Source: Procambarus clarkii
Lineage: Eukaryota > Arthropoda > Malacostraca > Decapoda > Cambaridae
DNA: 64,000 nucleotides
Reading direction: 5' to 3'
Assembly (NCBI RefSeq): GCF_040958095.1
Contig: NC_091195.1
Coordinates: 28,437,586-28,501,585, forward strand
This document shows, one piece after another, positions 1-11,700 of this stretch (positions are counted from its first letter, which is position 1; the number at the start of each line of letters is the position of its first letter). A model generated the notes under the pieces. The model was not told where the DNA came from. It worked only from the letters and a program-made list of their open reading frames with translations, and did no database searches. Made by a program: the position numbers and the translations under genes.

Positions 1-79
1 CCCAGAATCCTGGGGTCACCCTATGATGCTGGTTTAATTCCCTACCCTTCCCCAAAGATTTTCTCATGGATATAGCACA

Positions 80-304
80 TTGGGATTTCGTTGTGTACAA
101 CATAATGACTTTCATATTGCACTGCACAAGTCCTTGAAGGTTGTGGAATCCATCAGACTTATCACCAGGACAGAAAAATCGCTCATTTCTAACACTGGGC
201 TTCATGGCAAAATTAAAAAACTAAATAATGGTCTGAGTGTTGAGAACCTTATCCCTCACAAATATTTGTACAGTGATGGTAAAATGATAGTGTATGTGTA
301 CTGA
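80..304 (+). other. unassigned 74-codon reading frame
   Basis: This is an open frame from an ATG at 80 to a TGA at 302-304. I recognise no family. It is lysine- and leucine-containing with no membrane segment or repeat. The DNA either side is AT-rich and non-coding in character, so it could be the last exon of a gene to the left, old transposon sequence or chance. Confidence 0.12.
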
Positions 305-425
305 AGCCACAAAGACTAAAAACATAACCCTCTTTATCACCAATAGAGGTGTGCTTCTTGTAGTCTCTCCATTTTATTTGACTTCCTTCTTATTTCTTTA
401 AGTTCACTTGACAGCCAATGATCGC

Positions 426-430
<5 letters not shown>

Positions 431-474
<44 letters not shown>
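431..474. repeat. (GT)n microsatellite
   Basis: About 22 uninterrupted GT dinucleotides, a simple repeat likely to vary in length. Confidence 0.97.
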
Positions 475-476
<2 letters not shown>

Positions 477-544
477 TACACATCAGTTTTTCACACATGG
501 TAGTTTATTATTATTGATATACTGTATATACAAGAGTTCTTATA

Positions 545-783
545 TTCTTGTACAGCCACTAGTACGTGTAGCGTTTCAGGCAAGTCCTTAATCCTATGGT
601 CCCTGGCATATGACCCCCGCCAAGAATCGTTTAACAACCAGGTACCCATTTTACTGTTGAGTTAAACAGAGGCTACAGTTAAGGATTTGCCCCGACTAAA
701 TCCTCCCCGGCCAGGATACGAACCCAGGACAAAGCGCTCGTGGAACGCCAGGCGAGTGTCTTAACCACTACACCACGGGGGCT
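545..783 (-). mobile_element. tRNA-derived SINE, family A
   Basis: Read on the minus strand from 783, this copy starts with a tRNA-like head. It has a pol III A box (TGGTGTAGTGG) and a B box (GGTTCGTATCC), then the family landmark CCGGGGAGGATT. Next comes the central domain with CAGTAAAATGGGTACCTGG, and a tail ending near a TTCTTGTACAG. It looks almost full length. Related copies lie at about 25660 and 26846 on the + strand, with fragments at 13290, 16290 and 63524. The head is a SINE promoter and not a working tRNA gene, because no acceptor stem closes. Confidence 0.85.
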
Positions 784-1224
784 GCAAGAAGGTTAAAGTC
801 TGTAAAAAGTTTAAATAAATTTGCTTTGTGAGTGATTTGCAGTATTTACAGTAACTTATATGCAGTGTGTATATAGTTTTTATATTTGGTAGGGAAGGGC
901 AAGTCATGTTAATTAACTCATTTAAGTTATACCCAAATTGCGGTATGCAATAAATGGCAATATACAGATACTATATCTTAAGTAACCACCATTTTATATA
1001 TCTTTATATATACAATATTTTTTTACAGGTGAAATAATGTATGATTTTATAGATTTAATCCTGTATGTTTTATAGCTTGAAAATAGTATGAATTAAAACT
1101 GTCAATGATTTCAATGCATCATTTTGTATTCTGCTTTTTAATTTTTATGGTATACAGTATTATTATCAGCATGCTTTATGCTGTACTACTATATATGTAT
1201 ATACTGTATTGTATTGTTAAAATA
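784..1224. other. AT-rich stretch without recognised features
   Basis: I see no gene, tandem repeat or mobile-element motif here, only AT-rich DNA with short TATA-like runs. Confidence 0.5.
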
Positions 1225-1304
1225 GTTTTTGGCTAGTTTGGCATTAAGGACCTAGTACATTAATTAAATTAATGCTAGGTCTTTATTGCCAAACTAGCCA
1301 AAAC
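1225..1304. mobile_element. short fold-back (MITE-like) hairpin
   Basis: An 80-bp near-palindrome. The left arm starts GTTTTTGGCTAGTTTGGCA, and the right arm ends with TGCCAAACTAGCCAAAAC after a few mismatches; the centre is TTAATTAAATTAA. It could be a tiny MITE or a fold-back remnant. No clear target duplication is visible. Confidence 0.7.
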
Positions 1305-1339
1305 CCTGTGGTTTAGCAATCTGAAATCTATCTATTTCT

Positions 1340-1640
1340 TTCACCTGATGCTTGTACAGGATGAACAGAGGCATGAGAGAAAAAGGAAACATTCGTAACC
1401 ATTTGTGTTCTGCCAGGGGAACTGAATCTTGGTCCCCCCAGCTCACATTCAAGAGACCCAGGTTCACTTCCTAGGCAGGACAGAAACTACTGGGTATGTT
1501 TCCTGTCAGCTGATGCCACTGTTCACCAGTAGGAAATGGGTGCCCAGGGTTTAGACAATTGTTGTGACCCGCATCTTGGGGGAGGTCAATAGTTGCTGTA
1601 GAAGGCAACCTCAGTAAGCTTAAGTATGAGTTTCCAGTCC
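1340..1640 (+). mobile_element. degenerate SINE with conserved central domain
   Basis: A B-box-like AGGTTCACTTCC is followed by a degenerate copy of the central domain seen in the other SINEs here: CTGATGCCACTGTTCACC, then CAGTAGGAAATGGGTGCC. The head is poorly preserved, so the family is uncertain. Confidence 0.45.
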
Positions 1641-1667
1641 CCGACAAATGGGAATGTCATAATATGG

Positions 1668-1748
1668 AGTAGATGTTGTTGTTAAAGATTCGCTACCAGG
1701 AACAAAGTTCCAAGTAGCACGGGCTATGGTGAGCCCGTAGGAGTTATG
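1668..1748 (+). repeat. dispersed double-hairpin repeat
   Basis: The sequence GTTAAAGATTCGCTACCAGG forms two stem-loops with what follows: GGAACAAAGTTCC, and ACGGGCTATGGTGAGCCCGT. A second copy is at 36860-36932. The two hairpins are kept although the bases between them differ, as expected for the end of a retroposon. Confidence 0.65.
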
Positions 1749-2529
1749 GAGTAGAGGTGCTGTGTCTAAGATGCATCGACCTGACATTTAATGTGCAATA
1801 CAGTATGTTTGTCCAAATAAAGCTAAAAATGTTGTTGTTATTATTAATGGTTGAGACATATGATCAATTTTCGTGTTTAACAGAGGGAACAGTAGTTGTG
1901 CAAAATATTGTACTTGCCATTTGAAGAAAATATATAATAGCGTGTTTTTGGTTTGTTTTAATTTTACATTTTTCACCATTTGCTGATTTGTGACAGTAGG
2001 CTTAGGAATTTACTTAAGTCCTCCATAAGATTCTTCTTCTCGGAATTCTAAAAAATTAATGTGATTTGAGTACATAATTGAATTTAAAGATAAAATGCTG
2101 CTGCAAATAGCTGCCAATCCACTACTTCAAAATGCTGTCTAGGAGCAAGCTCTAGTATAGAATTATGGTGCACGTACGACAGTAAGGAAGTGATCATAAT
2201 ACAGTACTGTACAATAATGATCAACTATTTGTTAGGTCATTTCTAATTGGTGTAAATATTACCTGAATTTACAATACATCAACACAAGAAAGATTGACAA
2301 CCTACTCATATTTTGGGAAATGGTAATGAACTACATAGACAAAGAACTTTGAATATATGAATTCTATAGAGCTTCGATAACGTACCACATGAAAGACTGA
2401 AACTGCAAGCACGTAGAGTAACAGCAGAATACTAGAATGAATAAAACAATTAACACAAAGTTATCCAAAATGGAAATAAAGCTGACTGAAAAATGTTGAG
2501 TGGAGTACTGTATTAAGTACAAGGCTCCA
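1749..2529. other. non-coding AT-rich stretch
   Basis: No gene or repeat is recognised. A 63-codon minus-strand frame at 1788-1979 has no recognisable similarity and I regard it as chance. Confidence 0.5.
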
Positions 2530-2823
2530 TCTTTGGGTCAACCTTTTTTTTTTTTGTGATATACTTGACATCAACGAGACTGATGTGAAAACTACAATCC
2601 ACATCATCAAGTCTGCAGAGGACACAAATATCGCTATGGTAAAATAGCAAAAACGATATTGAGTCCTTGTAAAACTACCTACATCAACTCCGTATATGGT
2701 CTGAGGACTAGCAAGTGCTCTTAAATATTGAAAAAATTAAAGACTTTGCATGAAGGGCATAACTACCATCTCAACAATACGACCCCAAAGCAAATTGGAA
2801 AAAACAAAAGGACGTAGGAATTA

Positions 2824-2863
<40 letters not shown>

Positions 2864-3145
2864 AATCGCTGAAAAAGTTGCTTAGCAAGTAGGAGCTGCT
2901 AAAACGGATCAACCAAACTGTGCATTAGAAATAATGAAAAATTATTTGACTTAAAGGGAAAGATAAATCTATGGTGTTTCACCTTTTATTTGCCTTGAAT
3001 GATTTTCCTACAGTCAGGGATAGGCAGCCTCTTAGACTTAACAAGGTCACCCAATGTTGGTGGGTAGAAATAGCCTAAGCTACTCTATCCCTTTGAGATA
3101 TATTTTTTCTTGTCTCAATAAACATACTTGAACTTGAACTTGGTC
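2530..3145 (+). pseudogene. LINE ORF2 remnant with 3' terminus
   Basis: Broken frames on the + strand give reverse-transcriptase pieces: an INETDVKTTIHIIKSAEDTN segment (the YxDD box decayed to AEDT), then LRIWSEDWQVLLNIEK. These are the same family as the minus-strand copy at 60655-61245, where IYINDIDENITNHII and KWSEDWQMLFNIDK are found. The copy contains an (ATT)n insertion at 2823-2860. It ends near 3145 with AATAAACATACTTGAACTTGAACTTG, a polyadenylation-like signal plus a short terminal microsatellite typical of CR1/L2-type LINEs. The same 3' end occurs inverted at 17962-18055. Confidence 0.65.
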
Positions 3146-3149
3146 ACCC

Positions 3150-3335
3150 AATGCCAACTATACTGATCTTCCCAAGGCTGCTCTACTCACAGGTACCTAT
3201 TAACTGCTAGATGAACAGATGCATCAGATGAAAGAAAACTTACACAACCGCCTTTGTCCCGACCGGAGATCAAAACCATGATCCTCAGTTGTGAGCCGAA
3301 GACATAGATCACCGTGCTACAAGATCCGTTTTCTT
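3150..3335 (-). mobile_element. tRNA-derived SINE (degenerate)
   Basis: On the minus strand a decayed tRNA-like head, with B-box-like GGTTTTGATCTCC, is followed by CATCTGTTCATCTAGCAGTT and AATAGGTACCTG. That is the central domain shared with SINE family B. It abuts the 3' end of the LINE at 2530-3145. Confidence 0.55.
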
Positions 3336-3355
3336 AGGATGGAAGGAGCCAACTA

Positions 3356-3545
3356 TAATTTGAGTTTACCTGAGGGCCACTAATACTAGTGGCCTCCATG
3401 AGGACAGGAAGCCGGCGGCTTGTCAAAGGTCCCCCCCCCCCATTTTCCTTGCTCTTTTCCAGCTGAATTTAAAAACCCAGCAGAGTTTGGGCGTTTACGG
3501 CTTCCGCAGGTAGGCGGTTAACCAAACATGGATACCTCACCTTTA
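3356..3545 (-). pseudogene. LINE C-terminal coding fragment
   Basis: This matches, on the minus strand, the LINE tail at 60655-60830. Shared blocks include AGGACAGGAAGCCGG-like and GGCGTTTACGGCTTCCGCAG-like sequence, which on the minus strand encodes the LPAEAVNAKTV region. A C10 run interrupts it. Related pieces lie at about 28000 and 52630. Confidence 0.5.
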
Positions 3546-3859
3546 TAAGGATAACCAATATGAGAAAGTTTAACTCAGTTCTGGGATGATTTTGGTCACA
3601 AAGTTAACTGTGCAGAGGTTGAGGGCCTCTCAGTATATACTAATGCTACAAACCAGATATGATGGAGTTGATCTCATCGAAGCCTTTAAAATATTGCACA
3701 AATTGGATGTTATTAATCTTATCTATAAAAGAGAATGTCTGTCTTTTCGAGGGTGGAGGCCAAGCAGTTGTGGTTTGCTTCACGAACCTTTCCATGGTGA
3801 ATTATGGTTGTATGGCGAGTGTTAATGGGTGGTTGGGGGTCAATCCCCATGCTGCTAAG

Positions 3860-3997
3860 GGCTAGCTCCAATAGCGACAACTAACATAAGAACAAAGGTA
3901 ACTGCACAAGGCCTATTGGCCCATACGAGGCAGCTCCTATTTATAACCACCCAATCCCACTCATTCAAGCGTCTAAATGTACCTTCTTGTATATATA

Positions 3998-4027
<30 letters not shown>
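3860..4027 (-). pseudogene. LINE C-terminus, source of the 24-bp satellite
   Basis: The minus strand encodes WDWVVINRSCLVWANRP, the end of a CR1/Jockey-type ORF2. On the + strand the DNA has CCTATT twice, exactly 24 bp apart, around GGCCCATACGAGGCAGCT. The satellite at 16921-17933 repeats this 24-bp interval (with T for C in GGTCC). An (AAATA)n run at 3993-4026 sits at the upstream end. Other fragments of the family are at 13543, 22566 and 37385. Confidence 0.7.
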
Positions 4028-4028
<1 letters not shown>

Positions 4029-4224
4029 CCCACGCTTAAAACTAACGACTCCTATGAAGTCTGAAATATGGATTTGATTGTCCATAGAGTCCATAGAGAA
4101 ACTAGCATGGTTTCTCTGCAAAAAAAAAAAATAATAATAATAATTAAATGCTTTAAAAGGAGAGAAATTACTGACTCTCAACGACTTGAAAGCACCAGTA
4201 TAAAGAGCTATGATTTGTTCAGAT

Positions 4225-4740
4225 CTGAAACCTATGTTTAGGGGGCAGCACAAAACGTCCACAGACTGAGCGACACAGTGGTTGCCAGGATCAGGTTGGG
4301 TTACCGTTACCTGTGGCAGGTGGCTACAGGTGACGGATCTCCCAATCCTGAGCACTCCAGGTGTAAACTGAGCAGAAACTGGGGCATGAGCTTGCATGCT
4401 ACATCACCGAATGCCCAGTTATTAGACCATTCAGACCCGTTGGCATGAGGTACCTGGAGCTTTGCAATTACTTTATTCACTCTCATGTTCTTATATCCTC
4501 AGCATATGCAATATCCTCATATTGCACCCAAAATTTGCCAGAGTAGGCTACTAAACTTATGACTCTCGTATGACTAACCATCCTACGAGATGGGGACCTT
4601 TAGTATCACTGCTTCCTTATTCACTCTCGTGTTCACGATGATATCCTCATAATGCACCCAGAGTCTGCCAGTGTAGACTACTGATCACATGTCTCTGTAT
4701 GACTAACCATCCTGTGTGATGGGGATTTTTAGCACCACGT
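4225..4740 (+). pseudogene. LINE C-terminal fragment with internal duplication
   Basis: The + strand reads, with frameshifts, as RIRLGYRYLWQVATGDGSPN followed by SRCKLCR and IxxCPVIRPFRPVGMRYLE-like residues. This is a cysteine/histidine-rich ORF2 C-terminus, downstream of RNase H in several LINE clades. The last part is duplicated: 4470-4605 and 4615-4735 share TTATTCACTCTCGTGTTC-like and CGTATGACTAACCATCCT-like blocks with about 15-20% differences. Confidence 0.5.
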
Positions 4741-4974
4741 AGCTAGCTTTTTGACACACTGTATTCCCCTTCATATAGTCTAAGGTAGCTGATCAAATGC
4801 AGATGTATCTAGTAAGTAATTATCAAAAGAAGGCACCAAACCGGGAAGGCTATGTAGTACCATCAAATGTGCGGGATAATCAGAGAGCGCAGTCAAGGGA
4901 GGATTCTGTTCGGTTATACTGGTGGCGACGCTGATGGGAGGCGAGGGAGCTCACTCTCCGGACAAACACCGTCC

Positions 4975-5295
4975 TGAGGGGCCAGATTCACGAAAACATA
5001 AGCATACTTGAACTGGATAAGCAACCATACTGGATGGTTGTGATGGACTTACACAAACACTTATGAACCTGTACATCTTTTCTCAATCTTTGGAGGCTTT
5101 GTTTACAAGTATTAAACAGTTAATGAGCTCCGAAGCACCAGGAGGCTGTTTATAACAATACCAACAGTTGAATGGGAAGTTTTCATGCTTGTAAATTGTT
5201 TAATAAATGTTATCAAAGCCGTCAAAGGTTGATGAAAGATGTACACGTTCGTAAGTGCTTGCGTAAGTGCTTTCGTGAATCCCCTGGCAGGCTGC
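4975..5295. mobile_element. fold-back / MITE-like element
   Basis: The left end GCCAGATTCACGAAAACATA and the right end GCTTTCGTGAATCCCCTGGC are inverted copies. The inversion continues inwards for roughly 100 bp, pairing CTGTACATCTTTTCTCAATC with its degenerate complement around 5210-5250, with a loop of about 70 bp. There is no coding capacity. It is probably an old non-autonomous DNA transposon. Confidence 0.65.
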
Positions 5296-5474
5296 GATGT
5301 AGTGTCATGGTGGGGTGAGGAACATGTCCGCCTCCTCGAGGGCAGTAAGGTTGATGGGGTCAAGTAGACGCGCTGTACGGCTTCATCACTGCTAAGCAGC
5401 AGTTGTGGGAGGTCCTTCATCGTCGACGACGACGTCCAGTGGTGCAACTTTGATTGCTGTTCTTGATTAATCAG

Positions 5475-5645
5475 ATTTCTGTCCAGGTAAGGGTCCGGTC
5501 CTCTCTACATTGTACCTTGAATCGGTAGATCAGGGTGACTCTTGTCGCTGCTGCCCAATGGTTACCCACCTGGTCATGGTAGGTGCAAGAGAGCCTTGCC
5601 CAGAGGGTTGTACTTTCCTTAACAGGTCTGTTGTTTACCGGTGTT
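5475..5645 (-). pseudogene. LINE ORF1 (Gag-like) fragment
   Basis: The minus-strand peptide with VGNHWAAATRVTLIYRFKVQ aligns with VGKHWAATIRAMIYRIKVRF of the ORF at 40189-40731, so it is a second copy of that family. It stops after TLTWTEI and carries no zinc knuckle. Its neighbour on the right is the G/T minisatellite. Confidence 0.5.
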
Positions 5646-5744
5646 ATAAATATTATTACGATTGAAGGCAATGTTATAACTCAAAAATGAGGCATCACTG
5701 AGTAATAAACTTGAGTGGAATAAAGGCATTGTAATGCGTCTGTG

Positions 5745-8700
5745 GTGATGATGATGGGTAGTGATGGTTGTGATGGTAGTGGTGGTGGGTAGTGATGGTT
5801 GTGATGGTAGTGGTGGTGGGTAGTGATGGTTGTGATGGTAGTGGTGGTGGGTAGTGATGGTAGTGGTGGTGGGTAGTGATGGTTGTGATGGTAGTGGTGG
5901 TGGGTAGTGATGGTAGTGGTGGTGGGTAGTGATGGTTGTGATGGTAGTGGTGGTGGGTAGTGATGGTTGTGATGGTAGTGGTGGTGGGTAGTGATGGTTG
6001 TGATGGTAGTGGTGGTGGGTAGTGATGGTAGTGGTGGTGGGTAGTGATGGTTGTGATGGTAGTGGTGGTGGGTAGTGATGGTTGTGATGGTAGTGGTGGT
6101 GGGTAGTGATGGTTGTGATGGTAGTGGTGGTGGGTAGTGATGGTAGTGGTGGTGGGTAGTGATGGTTGTGGTGGTAGTGGTGGTGGGTAGTGATGGTTGT
6201 GATGGTAGTGGTGGTGGGTAGTGATGGTAGTGGTGGTGGGTAGTGATGGTTGTGATGGTAGTGGTGGTGGGTAGTGATGGTTGTGATGGTAGTGGTGGTG
6301 GGTAGTGATGGTTGTGATGGTAGTGGTGGTGGGTAGTGATGGTAGTGGTGGTGGGTAGTGATGGTTGTGGTGGTAGTGGTGGTGGGTAGTGATGGTTGTG
6401 ATGGTAGTGGTGGTGGGTAGTGATGGTTGTGGTGGTGGGTAGTGATGGTTGTAATGGTAGTGGTGGTGGGTAGTGATGGTTGTGATGGTAGTGGTGGTGG
6501 GTAGTGATGGTTGTGATGGTAGTGGTGGTGGGTAGTGATGGTAGTGGTGGTGGGTAGTGATGGTTGTGATGGTAGTGGTGGTGGGTAGTGATGGTTGTGA
6601 TGGTAGTGGTGGTGGGTAGTGATGGTTGTGATGGTAGTGGTGGTGGGTAGTGATGGTAGTGGTGGTGGGTAGTGATGGTTGTGATGGTAGTGGTGGTGGG
6701 TAGTGATGGTAGTGGTGGTGGGTAGTGATGGTTGTGATGGTAGTGGTGGTGGGTAGTGATGGTTGTGATGGTAGTGGTGGTGGGTAGTGATGGTTGTGAT
6801 GGTAGTGGTGGTGGGTAGTGATGGTTGTGATGGTAGTGGTGGTGGGTAGTGATGGTTGTGATGGTAGTGATGGTGGGTTGTGATGGTAGTGGTGGTGGGT
6901 AGTGATGGTTGTGGTGGGTTGTGATGGTAGTGGTGGTGGGTTGTGATGGTTGTGGTGGGTTGTGATGGTAGTGGTGGTGGGTTGTGATGGTTGTGGTGGG
7001 TTGTGATGGTAGTGGTGGTGGGTTGTGATGGTTGTGGTGGGTTGTGATGGTAGTGGTGGTGGGTAGTGATGGTTGTGATGGTAGTGGTGGTGGGTTGTGA
7101 TGGTTGTGATGGTAGTGGTGGTGGGTTGTGATGGTAGTGGTGGTGGGTAGTGATGGTAGTGGTGGTGGGTAGTGATGGTTGTGATGGTAGTGGTGGTGGG
7201 TAGTGATGGTGGGTTGTGATGGTAGTGGTGGTGGGTTGTGATGGTAGTGGTGGTGGGTAGTGATGGTTGTGATGGTAGTGGTGGTGGGTAGTGATGGTTG
7301 TGGTGGGTAGTGATGGTTGTGATGGTAGTGGTGGTGGGTAGTGATGGTTGTGATGGTAGTGGTGGTGGGTAGTGATGGTTGTGATGGTAGTGGTGGTGGG
7401 TAGTGATGGTTGTGATGGTAGTGATGGTGGGTTGTGATGGTAGTGGTGGTGGGTAGTGATGGTTGTGGTGGGTTGTGATGGTAGTGGTGGTGGGTTGTGA
7501 TGGTTGTGGTGGGTTGTGATGGTAGTGGTGGTGGGTTGTGATGGTTGTGGTGGGTTGTGATGGTAGTGGTGGTGGGTTGTGATGGTTGTGGTGGGTTGTG
7601 ATGGTAGTGGTGGTGGGTAGTGATGGTTGTGATGGTAGTGGTGGTGGGTTGTGATGGTTGTGATGGTAGTGGTGGTGGGTTGTGATGGTAGTGGTGGTGG
7701 GTAGTGATGGTAGTGGTGGTGGGTAGTGATGGTTGTGATGGTAGTGGTGGTGGGTAGTGATGGTGGGTTGTGATGGTAGTGGTGGTGGGTTGTGATGGTA
7801 GTGGTGGTGGGTAGTGATGGTTGTGATGGTAGTGGTGGTGGGTAGTGATGGTTGTGGTGGGTAGTGATGGTTGTGATGGTAGTGGTGGTGGGTAGTGATG
7901 GTTGTGATGGTAGTGGTGGTGGGTAGTGATGGTAGTGGTGGGTAGTGATGGTGGGTAGTGATGGTAGTGGTGGTGGGTAGTGATGGTTGTGGTGGGTAGT
8001 GGTGGTGGGAAGTGATGGTTGTGGTGGTGGGTAGTGATGGTAGTGGTGGGTAGTGGTGGTTGTAATGGTAGTGGTGGTGGGTAGTGATGGTAGTGGTGGT
8101 GGGTAGTGATGGTTGTAATGGTAGTGGTGGTGGGTAGTGATGGTAGTGGTGGTGGGTAGTGATGGTAGTGATGGTAGTGGTGGTGGGTAGTGATGGTTGT
8201 AATGGTAGTGGTGGTGGGTAGTGATGGTTGTGGTGGGTAGTGATGGTGGGTAGTGATGGTTGTGATGGTAGTGGTGGTGGGTTGTGATGGTAGTGGTGGT
8301 GGGTAGTGATGGTTGTGGTGGTAGTGGTGGTGGGTTGTGATGGTAGTGGTGGTGGGTAGTGATGGTTGTGATGGTAGTGGTGGTGGGTAGTGATGGTAGT
8401 GGTGGTGGGTAGTGATGGTTGTGGTGGTGGGTAGTGATGGCAGTGGTGGGTAGTGGTGGTGGGTAGTGATGGTTGTGATGGTAGTGGTGGTGGGTAGTGA
8501 TGGTAGTGGTGGTGGGTAGTGATGGTTGTGATGGTGGGTAGTGATGGTTGTGATGGTAGTGGTGGTGGGTAGTGATGGTTGTGATGGTTGTGCTGGTGGG
8601 TAGTGATGGTTGTGATGGTAGTGGTGGTGGGTAGTGATGGTTGTGATGGTAGTGGTGGTGGGTAGTGATGGGTGTGATGGTTGTGGTGGTGGGTAGTGAT

Positions 8701-11700
8701 GGTTGTGGTGGTAGTGGTGGTGGGTTGTGATGGTAGTGGTGGTGGGTAGTGATGGTAGTGGTGGTGGGTAGTGATGGTTGTGATGGTAGTGGTGGTGGGT
8801 AGTGATGGTATTGATGGTAGTGGTGGTGGGTAGTGATGGTTGTGATGGTAGTGGTGGTGGGTAGTGATGGTAGTGGTGGTGGGTAGTGATGGTTGTGATG
8901 GTAGTGGTGGTGGTTTGTGATGGTAGTGGTGGTGGGTAGTGATGGTTGTGATGGTAGTGGTGGTGGGTAGTGATGGGTAGTGATGGTAGTGGTGGTGGGT
9001 AGTGATGGTAGTGGTGGTGGGTTGTGATGGTAGTGGTGGTGGGTAGTGATGGTAGTGGTGGTGGGTTGTGATGGTAGTGGTGGTGGGTAGTGATGGTAGT
9101 GGTGGTGGGTAGTGATGGTTGTGATGGTAGTGGTGGTGGGTAGTGATGGTTGTGATGGTAGTGGTGGTGGGTAGTGATGGTAGTGGTGGTGGGTAGTGAT
9201 GGTTGTGATGGTAGTGGTGGTGGGTAGTGATGGTTGTGATGGGTAGTGATGGTTGTGGTGGGTAGTGATGGTTGTGGTGGGTAGTGATGGTTGTGATGGT
9301 AGTGGTGGTGGGTAGTGATGGTTGTGGTGGGTAGTGATGGTTGTGATGGTAGTGGTGGTGGGTAGTGATGGTTGTGGTGGGTAGTGATGGTTGTGGTGGG
9401 TAGTGATGGTAGTGATGGTAGTGGTGGTGGGTAGTGATGGTAGTGGTGGTGGGTAGTGATGGTTGTGGTGGGTAGTGATGGTTGTGGTGGGTAGTGATGG
9501 TTGTGGTGGTAGTGGTGGTGGGTAGTGATGGTTGTGGTGGGTAGTGATGGTAGTGGTGGTGGGTAGTGATGGTAGTGGTGGTGGGTAGTGATGGTTGTGG
9601 TGGGTAGTGATGGTTGTGATGGTAGTGGTGGTGGGTAGTGATGGTAGTGGTGGTGGGTTGTGATGGTAGTGGTGGTGGGTAGTGATGGTAGTGGTGGTGG
9701 GTAGTGATGGTTGTGATGGTAGTGGTGGTGGGTAGTGATGGTTGTGATGGTAGTGGTGGTGGGTAGTGATGGTAGTGGTGGTGGGTAGTGATGGTTGTGA
9801 TGGTAGTGGTGGTGGGTAGTGATGGTTGTGATGGGTAGTGATGGTTGTGGTGGGTAGTGATGGTTGTGGTGGGTAGTGATGGTTGTGATGGGTAGTGATG
9901 GTTGTGGTGGTAGTGGTGGTGGGTAGTGATGGTTGTGATGGTAGTGGTGGTGGGTAGTGATGGTAGTGGTGGGTAGTGATGGTTGTGGTGGGTAGTGATG
10001 GTTGTGATGGTAGTGGTGGTGGGTAGTGATGGTTGTGATGGTAGTGGTGGTGGGTAGTGATGGTTGTGATGGTAGTGGTGGTGGGTAGTGATGGTTGTGG
10101 TGGGTAGTGATGGTTGTGGTGGGTAGTGATGGTTGTGATGGTAGTGGTGGTGGGTAGTGATGGTAGTGGAGGTGGGTAGTGATGGTTGTGGTGGGTAGTG
10201 ATGGTTGTGATGGTAGTGGTGGTGGGTAGTGATGGTAGTGGTGGTGGGTAGTGATGGTTGTGGTGGGTAGTGATGGTTGTGGTGGGTAGTGATGGTTGTG
10301 GTGGGTAGTGATGGTTGTGATGGTAGTGGTGGTGGGTAGTGATGGTAGTGGTGGTGGGTAGTGATGGTTGTGGTGGGTAGTGATGGTTGTGGTGGGTAGT
10401 GATGGTAGTGATGGTAGTGGTGGTGGGTAGTGATGGTTGTGGTGGGTAGTGATGGTAGTGATGGTAGTGGTGGTGGGTAGTGATGGTAGTGGTGGTGGGT
10501 AGTGATGGTTGTGGTGGGTAGTGATGGTTGTGGTGGGTAGTGATGGTTGTGATGGTAGTGGTGGTGGGTAGTGATGGTTGTGGTGGGTAGTGATGGTTGG
10601 TAGTGATGGTTGTGATGGTAGTGGTGGTGGGTAGTGATGGTTGTGATGGTAGTGGTGGTGGGTAGTGATGGTTGTGATGGTAGTGGTGGTGGGTAGTGAT
10701 GGTAGTGGTGGTGGGTAGTGATGGTTGTGGTGGGTAGTGATTGTTGTGGTGGGTAGTGATGGTAGTGATGGTAGTGGTGGTGGGTAGTGATGGTTGTGGT
10801 GGGTAGTGATGGTAGTGATGGTAGTGGTGGTGGGTAGTGATGGTAGTGGTGGTGGGTAGTGATGGTTGTGGTGGGTAGTGATGGTTGTGGTGGGTAGTGA
10901 TGGTTGTGGTGGGTAGTGATGGTTGTGGTGGGTAGTGATGGTTGTGATGGTAGTGGTGGTGGGTAGTGATGGTTGTGGTGGGTAGTGATGGTTGGTAGTG
11001 ATGGTTGTGATGGTAGTGGTGGTGGGTAGTGATGGTTGTGATGGTAGTGGTGGTGGGTAGTGATGGTAGTGGTGGTGGGTAGTGATGGTTGTGGTGGTGG
11101 GTAGTGATGGTTGTGGTGGTAGTGGTGGTGGGTAGTGATGGTAGTGGTGGGTAGTGATGGTTGTGATGGGTAGTGATGGTTGTGGTGGGTAGTGATGGTT
11201 GTGGTGGGTAGTGATGGTTGTGGTGGGTAGTGATGGTTGTGGTGGGTAGTGATGGTTGTGGTGGGTAGTGATGGTAGTGATGGTAGTGGTGGTGGGTAGT
11301 GATGGTTGTGGTGGGTAGTGATGGTTGTGATGGTAGTGGTGGTGGGTAGTGATGGTAGTGATGGTAGTGGTGGTGGGTAGTGATGGTTGTGATGGTAGTG
11401 GTGGTGGGTAGTGATGGTAGTGGTGGGTAGTGATGGTTGTGGTGGGTAGTGATGGTTGTGATGGTAGTGGTGGTGGGTAGTGATGGTTGTGATGGTAGTG
11501 GTGGTGGGTAGTGATGGTTGTGATGGTAGTGGTGGTGGGTAGTGATGGTTGTGGTGGGTAGTGATGGTTGTGGTGGGTAGTGATGGTTGTGGTGGTAGTG
11601 GTGGTGGGTAGTGATGGTAGTGGTGGTGGGTAGTGATGGTTGTGATGGGTAGTGATGGTTGTGGTGGGTAGTGATGGTTGTGATGGTAGTGGTGGTGGGT